From positions 3,472,001 to 3,536,000 of the forward strand of contig OZ244944.1 in the NCBI GenBank assembly GCA_965222335.1: a stretch of DNA of 64,000 nt, in the 5' to 3' direction. The notes below the pieces were generated by a model. The model did no database searches. It was not told the origin of the DNA and saw nothing but the letters and a program-made list of their open reading frames with translations. Below, in pieces: positions 7,526 through 16,675 of the stretch. The stretch's first letter is position 1, and every line of letters begins with the position of its first letter. The position numbers and the translations under genes were made by a program. The DNA is from G965222335 sp965222335. GTDB lineage: Bacteria > Pseudomonadota > Gammaproteobacteria > Pseudomonadales > Halieaceae.

Positions 7526-9136
7526 TCACGGGGTGATCCACAGCAGGCAGCCCATGAGCAGCAGGAACCACAGGAACAACAGGATGCTGCGCCGGCGCCA
7601 GCGCTGCCAGTCCGCCGCGCCCAGTATCCCCCTGACCGTGCTCAGCGTTGGGCGCTCCACTGCCGCTGCACTGCCAAGGCTCAACAATCTCCCGGTCCCG
7701 CAGGTAACGGCAAAGCCGATGACGTTCCACCACAGCCAGGAAATATCCGGTACATAGCGCCACAGCAGGGCGTTGCCGAGGATGCCCAGCAGCAAGCCGG
7801 CGCAGGCGCCGCTGCCCCGGGTGCGCGGGCTGAACAGGCCCAGGGCGAACACCGCCAGGATTGGCCCATTGGCCAGTGAGCCGATCTTGTTGATAGCCTC
7901 CAGTACGGTGGGGGCGATGTCCCCGACAAAAAACGACATCGTCAGGGTCGCCACCCCCCAGCCCACCGTGATCAGCCGCGACAGCAGCAGCTCTGCCCGC
8001 TGATTGAGGGGCTCGCGCCGGAAGCGCACCACGAAGTCCTCCATGGTGGTGGCGCTCAGCGAGTTGAGCACCGAGTCCAGCGAAGACATGGCGGCGGCGA
8101 ACAGGGCCACCATGCCCAGACCCACCAGGCCACTGGGCAGTGCCTGGAGCATGTAGGCGGGGACCGCGAGGTTGTACTGGGGACTGTCGCCATGCAGGGG
8201 CAGGCTGGGGACGAAGCCGGGTTGCTGGGCGGCATAGGCCGCGATACCCACGCCGACCAGGCAGTACAGTGCCACCAGCGGAAAGCGCAGCAGGCCGTTC
8301 AGAAACAGGGCCTGGTTAGTGGTATTGATATCGCGGGTGGACAGGATGCGCTGCACCTGGCTCTGGTCGCAGCCGTAATAGGCCAGGTACAGGAACAGAC
8401 CGCCGCAGAGCATTGGCCAGAACGCGAAGGTCTCGCCATCGCCCAGGCCGTGATGGGCAAAGTCCAGGGCCTGGAGCCTGTCGTTACCGGCAGCATCCAG
8501 CATTGCTGCGAAACCGCCGCTGTCCACCGCCAGCAGGACCAGCAGCAGCGCCAGGACCGAGACCAGGATGATCATCTGCAGCACGTCGCTGTAGATGACG
8601 CCGCGGATGCCGCCGAGGACGTCGTAGATCACCGTGAACACGCCCAGCAGCAGCACCGACCAGGTGAAGCCGATGCCGAGAATCAGGTCGATGACCAGGG
8701 CGATACTGAACACCGTGACCGCGGTAGCAAAGGCGCGTACGAACTGGAACAGGCCACTCAGGAGCAGGCGGGTCTTGAGGTCGAAGCGCCGCTCCAGATA
8801 GGCGTATACCGAGACCAGCTGCAGCTGGCGGAACAGCGGCATCACCAGCAGGATCAACAGGATCATGGCCAGGGGGAGGGCGAGTTCGTACTGGAGCCAG
8901 AGTAACCCGCCGCCGAGGGTGAAGGCCACGAAGGCGGGCGCCCCGAGAATACTGTTGGTGGAACACTGGGTGGCCAGCACCGAGATGGCCACCGGCCAGG
9001 CATCCATTTGCCGGCCGCCGACGTAGTAATCTGTGCGGTTAAACTGTCGCCGGGAAAGCCAGAGCGCGAACAGAATCAGGAACAACAGGTAGCCGGCGAT
9101 GACTAACCAGTCCAGGGCGGTAAGCGCGGCACTCAT
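7526..9136 (-). CDS. Sodium:solute symporter (SSS family)
   Basis: Integral membrane transporter, 536 aa, with about 13-14 predicted transmembrane segments along its length. The family signature region near residues 30-70 (TDYYVGGRQMDAWPVAISV and ATQCSTNS) and the GxxAAxxSSLDSVLNS-type stretch near residue 340 match the sodium/glucose-like SSS transporters. The ATG at 9136 is preferred over a TTG two codons upstream. The substrate is not predictable; its position 80 bp upstream of the acyl-CoA dehydrogenase and SDR genes suggests it brings in a substrate for that pathway. Confidence 0.9.
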   Translation of the reverse strand: MSAALTALDWLVIAGYLLFLILFALWLSRRQFNRTDYYVGGRQMDAWPVAISVLATQCSTNSILGAPAFVAFTLGGGLLWLQYELALPLAMILLILLVMPLFRQLQLVSVYAYLERRFDLKTRLLLSGLFQFVRAFATAVTVFSIALVIDLILGIGFTWSVLLLGVFTVIYDVLGGIRGVIYSDVLQMIILVSVLALLLVLLAVDSGGFAAMLDAAGNDRLQALDFAHHGLGDGETFAFWPMLCGGLFLYLAYYGCDQSQVQRILSTRDINTTNQALFLNGLLRFPLVALYCLVGVGIAAYAAQQPGFVPSLPLHGDSPQYNLAVPAYMLQALPSGLVGLGMVALFAAAMSSLDSVLNSLSATTMEDFVVRFRREPLNQRAELLLSRLITVGWGVATLTMSFFVGDIAPTVLEAINKIGSLANGPILAVFALGLFSPRTRGSGACAGLLLGILGNALLWRYVPDISWLWWNVIGFAVTCGTGRLLSLGSAAAVERPTLSTVRGILGAADWQRWRRRSILLFLWFLLLMGCLLWITP

Positions 9137-9285
9137 GGGCAACTACGGGATAGGGTCACGATGTCCTGATACTATGTGGCCCGATCTGCAAATGCCAGCT
9201 TCGTTCCCCTGGCGGGAGTCCTGTAAGCTATGACACCTGTTCTTCAAGCCATTGCAAGCACCGGGCTTGCGTAAGGAATTACCTG

Positions 9286-10404
9286 ATGCGGAGTTGCCGC
9301 CGGAGTACCAGCGTTCCCCTGCTGGCGACATTGTCTTTCTTTGTGCTGGCCCTGGCCGGCGGGGCTGCCCGCGGGCAGGAAGGCGTGCCGGTCTCCGTCG
9401 CGCCGGTCGAGGAAAGAGCCATCATGCGCCAGGTCGCCCTCAACGGGACCGTGACCGCAGAACGCAGTGCGCGCCTGTCCGCCGCGACCAGCGGCCTGGT
9501 GGAGGACCTGCGGGTGGACGCGGGCTCGCAGGTCGAGGCCGGTGACGTCCTGTTGCAGCTGGACGCCGACCTGGCCAGGCTCACGGTACAGGGGGCGGAG
9601 GCGCGACTGCAACAGGCAGAGATCGCCCTGGCGGATGCGCGTCGTCGCCTGCAGGAGGCGCGCGAGCTCGCGCCCAAGCAAAGCATCGCGGAAACCGTGG
9701 TGCGCGACCTGGAGTCGGAAGTCACCCTGGATGAATCGGCCCTGCAGCAGGCGCGCGCGGAGTTGGGGTTTGAGCGCGCGGTGCTGGAGCGCCACACCCT
9801 CAAGGCGCCTTTCACCGGCGTGGTCAGCGCCAAACTCACGGACCTGGGAGAGTGGGTAACCCCGGGTCAGGGGGTTCTGGAACTGGTGGCGACGGACGTG
9901 CTGCGCCTGGATTTTGCGGTTGCCGAGGATTTTCTCGACAGCGTGGGTGAGGGCAGTGAAGTACGCTATAGCCTGAATGCCTCTCCCGAAGACACCTACC
10001 TGGGCGATGTGGCCACGGTGGTGCCAGTATCCGATCCCGGGGATCGCACCTTCCTGCTCCGGGTGGACCCCGGCGAGGCACGCCCTGCGCTGCGCCCCGG
10101 CATGTCCGTGCGCGCCGTATTGCATATGGCCACCGGTCGTGAGGGCATTGTGGTGCCGCGGGATGCGACCCTGCGCTACCCGGACGGGCGCATTGTGGTG
10201 TGGACCGTGGTCGATGAAGGCGAGGGTCCGAGAGTGCAGGAAAACCTGGTACAAACCGGCCTCCAGTTTGACGGCCTGGTGGAAATCCGCAGCGGCCTGA
10301 CGCCCGATGCCCAGGTCGTGCTGCGGGGTAACGAGGCTCTGCAGGGCGGCCAGCGGGTGATCGTGCGTGAGCGCCTCTCCGGGGCGCGCAGCGAACTGGA
10401 TTGA
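9286..10404 (+). CDS. RND efflux periplasmic adaptor (membrane fusion protein)
   Basis: Periplasmic adaptor linking an RND pump to an outer-membrane channel, 372 aa. An N-terminal signal peptide (about 1-30, hydrophobic LLATLSFFVLALAGGAARG) precedes the barrel-sandwich half GLVEDLRVDAGSQVEAGDVL, a coiled-coil hairpin (about 100-160) and the second lipoyl half HTLKAPFTGVVSAKLTDLGE, followed by beta-barrel and membrane-proximal domains. The stop lies 10 bp before the permease start, so the pair is one operon. No outer-membrane TolC-like partner is encoded nearby. Confidence 0.93.
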   Translation: MRSCRRSTSVPLLATLSFFVLALAGGAARGQEGVPVSVAPVEERAIMRQVALNGTVTAERSARLSAATSGLVEDLRVDAGSQVEAGDVLLQLDADLARLTVQGAEARLQQAEIALADARRRLQEARELAPKQSIAETVVRDLESEVTLDESALQQARAELGFERAVLERHTLKAPFTGVVSAKLTDLGEWVTPGQGVLELVATDVLRLDFAVAEDFLDSVGEGSEVRYSLNASPEDTYLGDVATVVPVSDPGDRTFLLRVDPGEARPALRPGMSVRAVLHMATGREGIVVPRDATLRYPDGRIVVWTVVDEGEGPRVQENLVQTGLQFDGLVEIRSGLTPDAQVVLRGNEALQGGQRVIVRERLSGARSELD

Positions 10405-10414
10405 GGGACGGCTG

Positions 10415-13400
10415 ATGTTCGAGAAGATTATTGCCCGCGGCACCCTGACCACGGTCACGGTACTGATCGTGTGTGTACTGGGGGTTGTGGCCGCCCTGCG
10501 AATTCCCGTGCAGATGATTCCCGACCTGGATGTGCGGGTGATCAGCGTGCGCACCGTCTGGCCCGGAGCGACGCCGCAGGATGTAGAGAAGGAAATCCTG
10601 ATCGAGCAGGAGGAGTACCTGCGCAACCTGCCCAACCTGTCCCGGATAGAAGCCACCGCGAGCAGCGGGAGTTCGGAGATCGAGCTGGAATTTCCCTTTG
10701 GCACCGATATCACCGAGATGCTGATCCGGGTGAACAACGCCCTCAGTCAGGTACCGTCCTATCCCGAGGCAGTGGACGAGCCAAGGATTTACGCCAACTC
10801 CTTCTCCGCCAACAATTTCATGTTCTTCTCCCTCTCGCCGCTGCCCGGTAACCCGCGGCAGCTGGACATGGACCTGGCGCTCGATTTTATCGAGGACAAC
10901 GTCAAACCCCGTATCTCGCGGGTGCAGGGGGTGTCCGAGGTCAACGTCTGGGGCGGCGCGGAGCGGCAGGTACAGATCCTGATTGATCCGGCCCGCCTGG
11001 CCCAGCGGGGCCTGAGCCTGGCGGACGTGCGCCAGGCGATCCGCGAGCGCAATCGCGACCGCTCGGGGGGAGAAGTCGAATCGGGCAAGCGCCAGTACCT
11101 GCTGCGCACCATCGGGCGCTTTACCTCGGTGGATGAGCTGGGTGAGCTGGTGCTGAGCCGGCGTGGCGACACCATTATTCGTCTCAACGATGTGGCAACC
11201 CTGCAGCTGGATCACTTCGAGAAGCAGGGCACGTCTTCCTTCAACGGCGGCGACAGCGTGATGATCGCCCTGCGCCGGGAGGCGGGCTCCAACGTGATCG
11301 AGATCAAGCGGGAAATGCTGGAGCTGGTGCCCGCGATTAACGAGGACACCCTGCAGCCCGCTGGCCTGCAGATGTCGCTGATTTCCGATGATGTGCGCTA
11401 CGTGGAAGAGTCCGTGCGCAACGTGTGGCAGAACCTGATTCTCGGTGCGCTGCTCGCTACCTTCGTGATGTACCTGTTCCTGCGCTCCTTCCGCCTGACC
11501 GCGGTGGGCGTGATGGGTATCCCGATCTGCATTATCGTGGCTTTCCTGGGGCTGCTGGTCACCGGGCGCACGATCAACGTGATCTCCCTGGCGGGGATTG
11601 CCTTTGCCATCGGCATGACCCTGGATAACAGTATCGTCGTGCTGGAGAGCATCGAGCTGGAACGCAAGCGCGGCGCCTCGCGCATGCGTGCGGCCATCGA
11701 CGGCGTGCGCCAGGTCTGGCCGGCCGTGTTTGCCTCTACCATGACCACGGTGCTGGTTTTTATCCCGGTAATTTTCATCGAGCAGGAAGCCGGCCAGCTG
11801 TACTCGGATATTGCTGTCGCCGTGTCCGCCGCGATCCTCGCCTCCATGCTGGTGGCGATCACGGTGCTGCCCACGGCCTCCGCGCGTATGTCGGAGGGTC
11901 CGGTGCGCACGGGAGGCAAAGGCAGCAGCGCGGGCTACGCGATACGGGACAAAACCCTGGCCGCGGTTGCCGCCCTGATCAAGACGCCGACCCGGCGCGT
12001 GGCCTGTATCGCGGCCACCGTGGCGATCAGTGCGGGCATTATCCTGACCCTGACGCCGGCCGCGGAGTACCTGCCGGAGGGCGAGGAACCCAAGGTCTTT
12101 GCCTCCATGAACGCGCCGCCGGGTTACAACCTGGCTGCGATGCAGGCCATCGGGCGCGAAATCGAGGCGTATTTCCTGCCCTTCGTGGACGCCGACCCCG
12201 AGGCCTTCCAGCGTGGCGAGGCGCCGGTACCGGCCCTGGCTTACCTGAACTTCCGGGTTTCGGCATCCGGCCTGCGCATCATCACCGAGCCGATCAACCC
12301 CGCGGATATCGAGCCGCTGATGGATGCCATCACCGAGCGCTACGAGATGTACCCCGGGATGCGTGCCTTCGCCGCCCGCGGCTCCATCATTACCAGCAAT
12401 GACGGCGGTACCCGCAGCATCAACCTGGATATTGGCGGCGCCAGCCTGCAGGACATCTACCAGGTGGCACTGGCGGCCTACCGCCGCGCGGAGGACGTAT
12501 TTGAAAATCCGCGCATCCAGAGTCAGCCCTCCTCCCTGACCCTGGCGCAGCCCATGGTGGAGATTCACCCGGACTGGGAGCGCGCCGCGGAACTGGGCCT
12601 GAACGCCGATGATCTCGGCTTCACCGTCGCCGCCCTGACCGACGGCAGTTACGTCGACGAGTTTTTCCTCGAGGATGACAAGATCGACATCTACCTCTAC
12701 AGCGACGTCGGCCAGAGAGCCGAGCTGGACGACCTGGCCCAGCTGCCGGTGTACACCCCCTCCGGGGCGGTGCTGCCCCTGGGCTCACTGGTGACCGTGC
12801 GCGAGACCGTGGACACCAGCAGCCTGCGGCGGGTTAACGGCCGGCGCACCGTGACCCTGAACATCATCCCGCCGCGCAGCGTACCGCTGGAGACCGGGGT
12901 GCAGATGGTGCGCGATGAGCTCGTGGAATACATGCGCCAGCGCGGCGAGATCCCGGCCGGAGTCAGTATCGACATCTCCGGCGCGGCCGACCAGCTGGAC
13001 GCCACCCGCGAAGCACTGGTGAGTAACTACCTGGTGGCGCTGGTGATCATCTACCTGCTGATGGTGGCGATATTCACCCACTGGGGTTACCCCCTGCTGA
13101 TCATGACCTCGATCCCGCTGGGGATCGCCGGGGGCATCGTCGGCCTGGCCCTGCTTAACGGCGTGGGCGCCCTGCTGCCGATCCTGGGGATGGCCGCGAT
13201 CGTGCAGCCCTTTGACATGATCTCCATGCTGGGCTTCCTGATTCTCATGGGCACGGTGGTGAACAACCCGATCCTGATCGTGCACCGTGCGGTGAGCAAC
13301 GTGAAGGAGCATGGGATGGCCGCGGTCGACGCGGTGCAGGAGGCGGTGGAGGCGCGCCTGCGCCCGATTGCCATGTCGACCATCACTACCATCTGCGGCC

Positions 13401-13609
13401 TGGCACCCCTGGTGCTGATCCCCGGGGCAGGCACCGAGCTCTACCGCGGCGTGGGTGCCATCGTGATGTTCGGCATTATCGGCGCCGCGCTGGTGACCCT
13501 GACCATGCTCCCGGCCTTGACCGTTTCCGTGCTTGAGTGGTCGGCGGGACGGGCAGGCCGCGGCATGGCCCCGGGCCCCCTGGCCCCCGCCGGTGGCGGC
13601 AGCGATTAA
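10415..13609 (+). CDS. RND family efflux permease
   Basis: Proton-driven inner-membrane pump of the AcrB/HAE-type superfamily, 1064 aa from the ATG at 10415 (the frame opens at 10367 inside the adaptor gene, but MFEKIIARG is the typical RND N-terminus). Layout: TM1, first periplasmic porter loop, TM2-TM6 with the FAIGMTLDNSIVVLESIE segment in TM4, the central loop, then the mirrored second half ending near VLEWSAG. TM4 carries a single Asp followed by Asn where AcrB has an Asp pair, a variant also common in other RND groups. Substrates cannot be inferred. Confidence 0.94.
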   Translation: MFEKIIARGTLTTVTVLIVCVLGVVAALRIPVQMIPDLDVRVISVRTVWPGATPQDVEKEILIEQEEYLRNLPNLSRIEATASSGSSEIELEFPFGTDITEMLIRVNNALSQVPSYPEAVDEPRIYANSFSANNFMFFSLSPLPGNPRQLDMDLALDFIEDNVKPRISRVQGVSEVNVWGGAERQVQILIDPARLAQRGLSLADVRQAIRERNRDRSGGEVESGKRQYLLRTIGRFTSVDELGELVLSRRGDTIIRLNDVATLQLDHFEKQGTSSFNGGDSVMIALRREAGSNVIEIKREMLELVPAINEDTLQPAGLQMSLISDDVRYVEESVRNVWQNLILGALLATFVMYLFLRSFRLTAVGVMGIPICIIVAFLGLLVTGRTINVISLAGIAFAIGMTLDNSIVVLESIELERKRGASRMRAAIDGVRQVWPAVFASTMTTVLVFIPVIFIEQEAGQLYSDIAVAVSAAILASMLVAITVLPTASARMSEGPVRTGGKGSSAGYAIRDKTLAAVAALIKTPTRRVACIAATVAISAGIILTLTPAAEYLPEGEEPKVFASMNAPPGYNLAAMQAIGREIEAYFLPFVDADPEAFQRGEAPVPALAYLNFRVSASGLRIITEPINPADIEPLMDAITERYEMYPGMRAFAARGSIITSNDGGTRSINLDIGGASLQDIYQVALAAYRRAEDVFENPRIQSQPSSLTLAQPMVEIHPDWERAAELGLNADDLGFTVAALTDGSYVDEFFLEDDKIDIYLYSDVGQRAELDDLAQLPVYTPSGAVLPLGSLVTVRETVDTSSLRRVNGRRTVTLNIIPPRSVPLETGVQMVRDELVEYMRQRGEIPAGVSIDISGAADQLDATREALVSNYLVALVIIYLLMVAIFTHWGYPLLIMTSIPLGIAGGIVGLALLNGVGALLPILGMAAIVQPFDMISMLGFLILMGTVVNNPILIVHRAVSNVKEHGMAAVDAVQEAVEARLRPIAMSTITTICGLAPLVLIPGAGTELYRGVGAIVMFGIIGAALVTLTMLPALTVSVLEWSAGRAGRGMAPGPLAPAGGGSD

Positions 13610-13624
13610 ATTTGCTCCCGGCCG

Positions 13625-14719
13625 CTAGCGCTGGCGTTGGTAGGCCCGGGGCGATATTCCCAGGTGGCGCGTGAAACTTCGCGAAAAATAGGCCGGATCT
13701 GCAAAACCCACGCTGGCACCCACTGCCGCCACCGGCAGGCTGCTGTCCCGCAGCAGACGCGCCGCCTCAATCATGCGCAACTCATCCCGGTAGCCCAGGA
13801 CGCTGCTGCCGCATTGCGCCCGGAACAGCGCCGCCAGCCGTGAGCCGGACAGGTTGCTGGCGGCCGCGACATCCGCCAGTGTGAATGACTCGGCGAAGTG
13901 GCGGGCGACGAACTCCCGCGCCCGTTCCACCCGCGGGTCCCGCTGGGGGCTGTAGTCCGGGGGCAGGGCGCTGCTGCAGCGCAGGATGATCTGCTCCAGC
14001 AGGTTATGCGCCAGCTCTGTCGCCCGCGGCCGCCCCGTCGCGAGGCTGGCGGTGAGTTGCCGATAGCACCCGGCCACGTGCCGCCGCTGGTCTTCTGGCA
14101 GGGGAATCTGTGCGATGTGCGCGGCGAAATCGGGCCAGGCAAGCCACTCCCGCCAGCGCGACTCGGCGTGAAAGACGGTCCAGTGATAGGCCCAGTGATC
14201 CCCCTTCGCGTGAGGATGCAGGGTATAGACCGCCCCTGGCGCTGCCAGCAGCGCGGTGCCGGGCAGCAAGTCGAGATCCCGGCCGGCGGCCCGCAGGCGC
14301 GCCGCACCGGTATCACACAGCAGCAGGCTCCAGGCCTGGCGGGTCTCACTGGCAAAGGCAAAGCCCTGCTGTAGCTGGTCCCGCTGCCAGCGTGCGTAGC
14401 CCGCGGTGATGGGCGCGTTGAACAGCAGGTTGGGGTCTAGGTGGGTGAGGTAATCCTGCAAGAAATCGCTTGCCTGCTGCTCGCTGAAGCCGCCGGCGGG
14501 CGCGCGCACATCCCGCCACCGGGGCTGCAGCCCGGCAAGGGGGCTGTCGGCGGGCAGGGGACGCTGCAATACACGCATATAGGCCAGGAAGCTGCGCCGG
14601 TCAAAGGGGGTGTCGAGCTGCTCGAACCAGCGGCTCGCGCGCACCAGCCTGGCATCGCTCACCGGCTGGCCCGAGAGCACCTCGAAGAGGGTATTGGCGG
14701 TGTCACGCCGGTGGCTCAT
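13625..14719 (-). CDS. AraC family transcriptional regulator
   Basis: DNA-binding regulator of 364 aa from the ATG at 14719 (an in-frame ATG at 14764 would add 15 residues, MQYYDPLGYLDDFTG, and is possible). The C-terminal 100 residues form the double helix-turn-helix (FTLADVAAASNLSGSRLAALFR and VGFADPAYFSRSFTRHLGISP). The middle third resembles the arabinose-binding cupin of AraC (LFNAPITAGYARW...). About 100 residues in front of that cupin are not part of canonical AraC (about 290 aa) and are unrecognised. It is divergent from the amidohydrolase-thiolase genes, which it most likely regulates from the 97-bp shared gap. Confidence 0.88.
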   Translation of the reverse strand: MSHRRDTANTLFEVLSGQPVSDARLVRASRWFEQLDTPFDRRSFLAYMRVLQRPLPADSPLAGLQPRWRDVRAPAGGFSEQQASDFLQDYLTHLDPNLLFNAPITAGYARWQRDQLQQGFAFASETRQAWSLLLCDTGAARLRAAGRDLDLLPGTALLAAPGAVYTLHPHAKGDHWAYHWTVFHAESRWREWLAWPDFAAHIAQIPLPEDQRRHVAGCYRQLTASLATGRPRATELAHNLLEQIILRCSSALPPDYSPQRDPRVERAREFVARHFAESFTLADVAAASNLSGSRLAALFRAQCGSSVLGYRDELRMIEAARLLRDSSLPVAAVGASVGFADPAYFSRSFTRHLGISPRAYQRQR

Positions 14720-14816
14720 TCCAGTAAAATCGTCCAAATATCCGAGGGGATCATAATACTGCATCAAGGCCCCCGGGGGTAAATTGGTGCCTCCCGGACA
14801 ACACAGAGGACGCAGC

Positions 14817-16559
14817 ATGAGCCAGGCAGACAATTTCCTGATCCAGAACGGCACGGTGGTGGATGGCACCGGTGCCCCGGCCTACCAGGCGGATCTGCGC
14901 CTGCGCGACGGTGTGATCGCGGAGATCGGCGAGGGACTCGCCGCGGGCGCGGACGAGCAGGTGTTCGATGCCACCGATTGCGTGGTCGCCCCCGGGTTCA
15001 TCGAATCCCATACCCATTACGACGGCGCCATGTGGTGGGACAACAGCCTCGACCCGCTGCCGGGCTACGGTGCCACCACCCAGGTGATGGGCAACTGCGG
15101 TTTCGCCACGGCACCCCTGTCGGACGACGAGGCCGTCCGGCGAGAGGTGGTCAAGATTTTCTCCTTCTTCGAGGATATTCCCGAGGGGCCCTTCCTCGAG
15201 TCCCTGCCCTGGGACTGGCGCAGCTGGCCGGAGTACAAGGCCTCGATGGTGGACAAGGTGCGCGTGCCGCTGAATTACGCTGTCTACTGCGGCCATATCG
15301 CCCTGCGCCTGGCGGCCATGGGCCTGGACGCCTGGGAGCGCGCCGCGACCCCCGAGGAAGTGGCGCAGATGGCGCACATGCTGGATGAGGCGATGCAGGC
15401 CGGTGCCATGGGGATGTCTTCCAACCTGATGGATCACGACGGCGAAGATCGCCCGGTACCCAGCCTGAAGGCGGACGATGCCGAGTTTCGCGCCCTCTTT
15501 GAGGTGCTGGACCGCTACCCGGGTAGCAGTTTCCAGGTCATCCTCGACACCTTCCGCAACATGACCGCGGCCGAATCCCTGCAGCGCCTGGCCAGGCTCA
15601 CGGACGGCCTCGCGGTACGCGTGCAGTGGGGCGGGGTGCCCACGCTGGAATTCCAGCGCGACCTGATGGGTATCCAGGCGCCGCTGGTGGAACTGCACCG
15701 GCAGATGAAAGAGGAGGGCCGCGACTTCTGGACCGGCTTCGCGCATATCCCCATTACCTCGACCCTCAGTGTGCAAAACTCCCTGATTTTCGCCCAGTCC
15801 AATGACTATGTCTGGCACGAGGTGGTCAGTGCGGAGGACGATGCGGCCAAAGAGGCCCTGCTGCGCGACCCCGACTGGCGGGCGCGGGCGCGAAAATCCT
15901 GGGACGAGGAAACCTTCGAGTTTTCCCCCTTCCCCCAGGGACGCGCGGAACACCTGCAGCTGCTCAACAGCGACAACGGTGCCGGCCCGATCGGCGTGAC
16001 CCTGGGCGAGTACCAGGCGGAGATCGGTGCGCCGCACCCCTCGGATGCCATGGCCGAGTGGCTGCTGGCCAACGGCCTGGAGTCCACCGTGACCATGCCC
16101 CCATTCGAAATGGACGAGGCGGTGGTGCGCGACCTGATCCTGGACCCCCTCGCCACAGGGAATATCAACGACTGTGGCGCCCATGGGCAGATGCTCTGTG
16201 GCGGCGGCGAGAATGTGAAGCTGCTGACCTACTGGGTACGCGACACCGGCCAGATCACCCTGGAGCAGGCGATCCACTCGATGACCGGCAAACTGGCGCG
16301 ACACTTCTCGCTGCCCGACCGCGGCGAGCTGGTGGTGGGCAAGCGCGCGGATGTCACCGTGTTCAAACTCGACGAGATCGAGTCCCGGCCGATGGAGCGG
16401 GTCTACGATGTGCCGGATGGCAAGGGCGGGCAGACCTGGCGCTGGACGCGCCCCGCGGCCCCGGTGCGGCTGACCCTGGTCAACGGCGTGCCCACCTTCC
16501 AGGCGGGCACCGCGACCCCGGCGCGCCCGGGAACCATGCTGAGCCCGCAGGCCGCCTGA
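14817..16559 (+). CDS. N-acyl-D-amino-acid deacylase (D-aminoacylase) family amidohydrolase
   Basis: Metal-dependent amidohydrolase, 580 aa from the ATG at 14817, which follows AGAGGACGCAGC. The strand LIQNGTVVDGTGAPAYQADL opens the composite beta domain, PGFIESHTHYDG gives the first metal-binding HxH, and GKRADVTVFKLDEI near the C-terminus closes the fold. Length and motifs match the D-aminoacylase/amidohydrolase-3 group, many members of which have uncharacterised substrates. It is 116 bp upstream of a thiolase on the same strand and divergent from an AraC regulator, suggesting a catabolic unit in which the released acyl product is processed as CoA ester; that link is inference. Confidence 0.88.
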   Translation: MSQADNFLIQNGTVVDGTGAPAYQADLRLRDGVIAEIGEGLAAGADEQVFDATDCVVAPGFIESHTHYDGAMWWDNSLDPLPGYGATTQVMGNCGFATAPLSDDEAVRREVVKIFSFFEDIPEGPFLESLPWDWRSWPEYKASMVDKVRVPLNYAVYCGHIALRLAAMGLDAWERAATPEEVAQMAHMLDEAMQAGAMGMSSNLMDHDGEDRPVPSLKADDAEFRALFEVLDRYPGSSFQVILDTFRNMTAAESLQRLARLTDGLAVRVQWGGVPTLEFQRDLMGIQAPLVELHRQMKEEGRDFWTGFAHIPITSTLSVQNSLIFAQSNDYVWHEVVSAEDDAAKEALLRDPDWRARARKSWDEETFEFSPFPQGRAEHLQLLNSDNGAGPIGVTLGEYQAEIGAPHPSDAMAEWLLANGLESTVTMPPFEMDEAVVRDLILDPLATGNINDCGAHGQMLCGGGENVKLLTYWVRDTGQITLEQAIHSMTGKLARHFSLPDRGELVVGKRADVTVFKLDEIESRPMERVYDVPDGKGGQTWRWTRPAAPVRLTLVNGVPTFQAGTATPARPGTMLSPQAA

Positions 16560-16591
16560 CTGCAGGCCACCTGACCGCAGGCCGCCTGACT
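16547..16591. repeat. 15-bp tandem repeat, 3 units
   Basis: Three head-to-tail units: GCAGGCCGCCTGACT (16547), GCAGGCCACCTGACC (16562) and GCAGGCCGCCTGACT (16577). The amidohydrolase stop codon lies in the first unit, so the repeat forms its 3' end and the start of the gap before the thiolase. Confidence 0.85.
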
Positions 16592-16675
16592 GCGTTGCGC
16601 CCACGCCGGGGTGCTAGGGCCGGGTGATTCGTTGTACTATCTGGGGCTTTGCCAAAACTGGATAGGGAGAGTTAC

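Noticed and set aside
9836..12568. 910-aa open frame on the minus strand opposite the RND permease
   Set aside because: Composition (His/Gly/Gln-rich with no domain) is that of an antisense shadow of a GC-rich gene; the plus-strand RND protein is unmistakable.
14751..16604. 617-aa open frame on the minus strand opposite the amidohydrolase
   Set aside because: No recognisable motif and low-complexity start; explained by codon bias of the real plus-strand gene.
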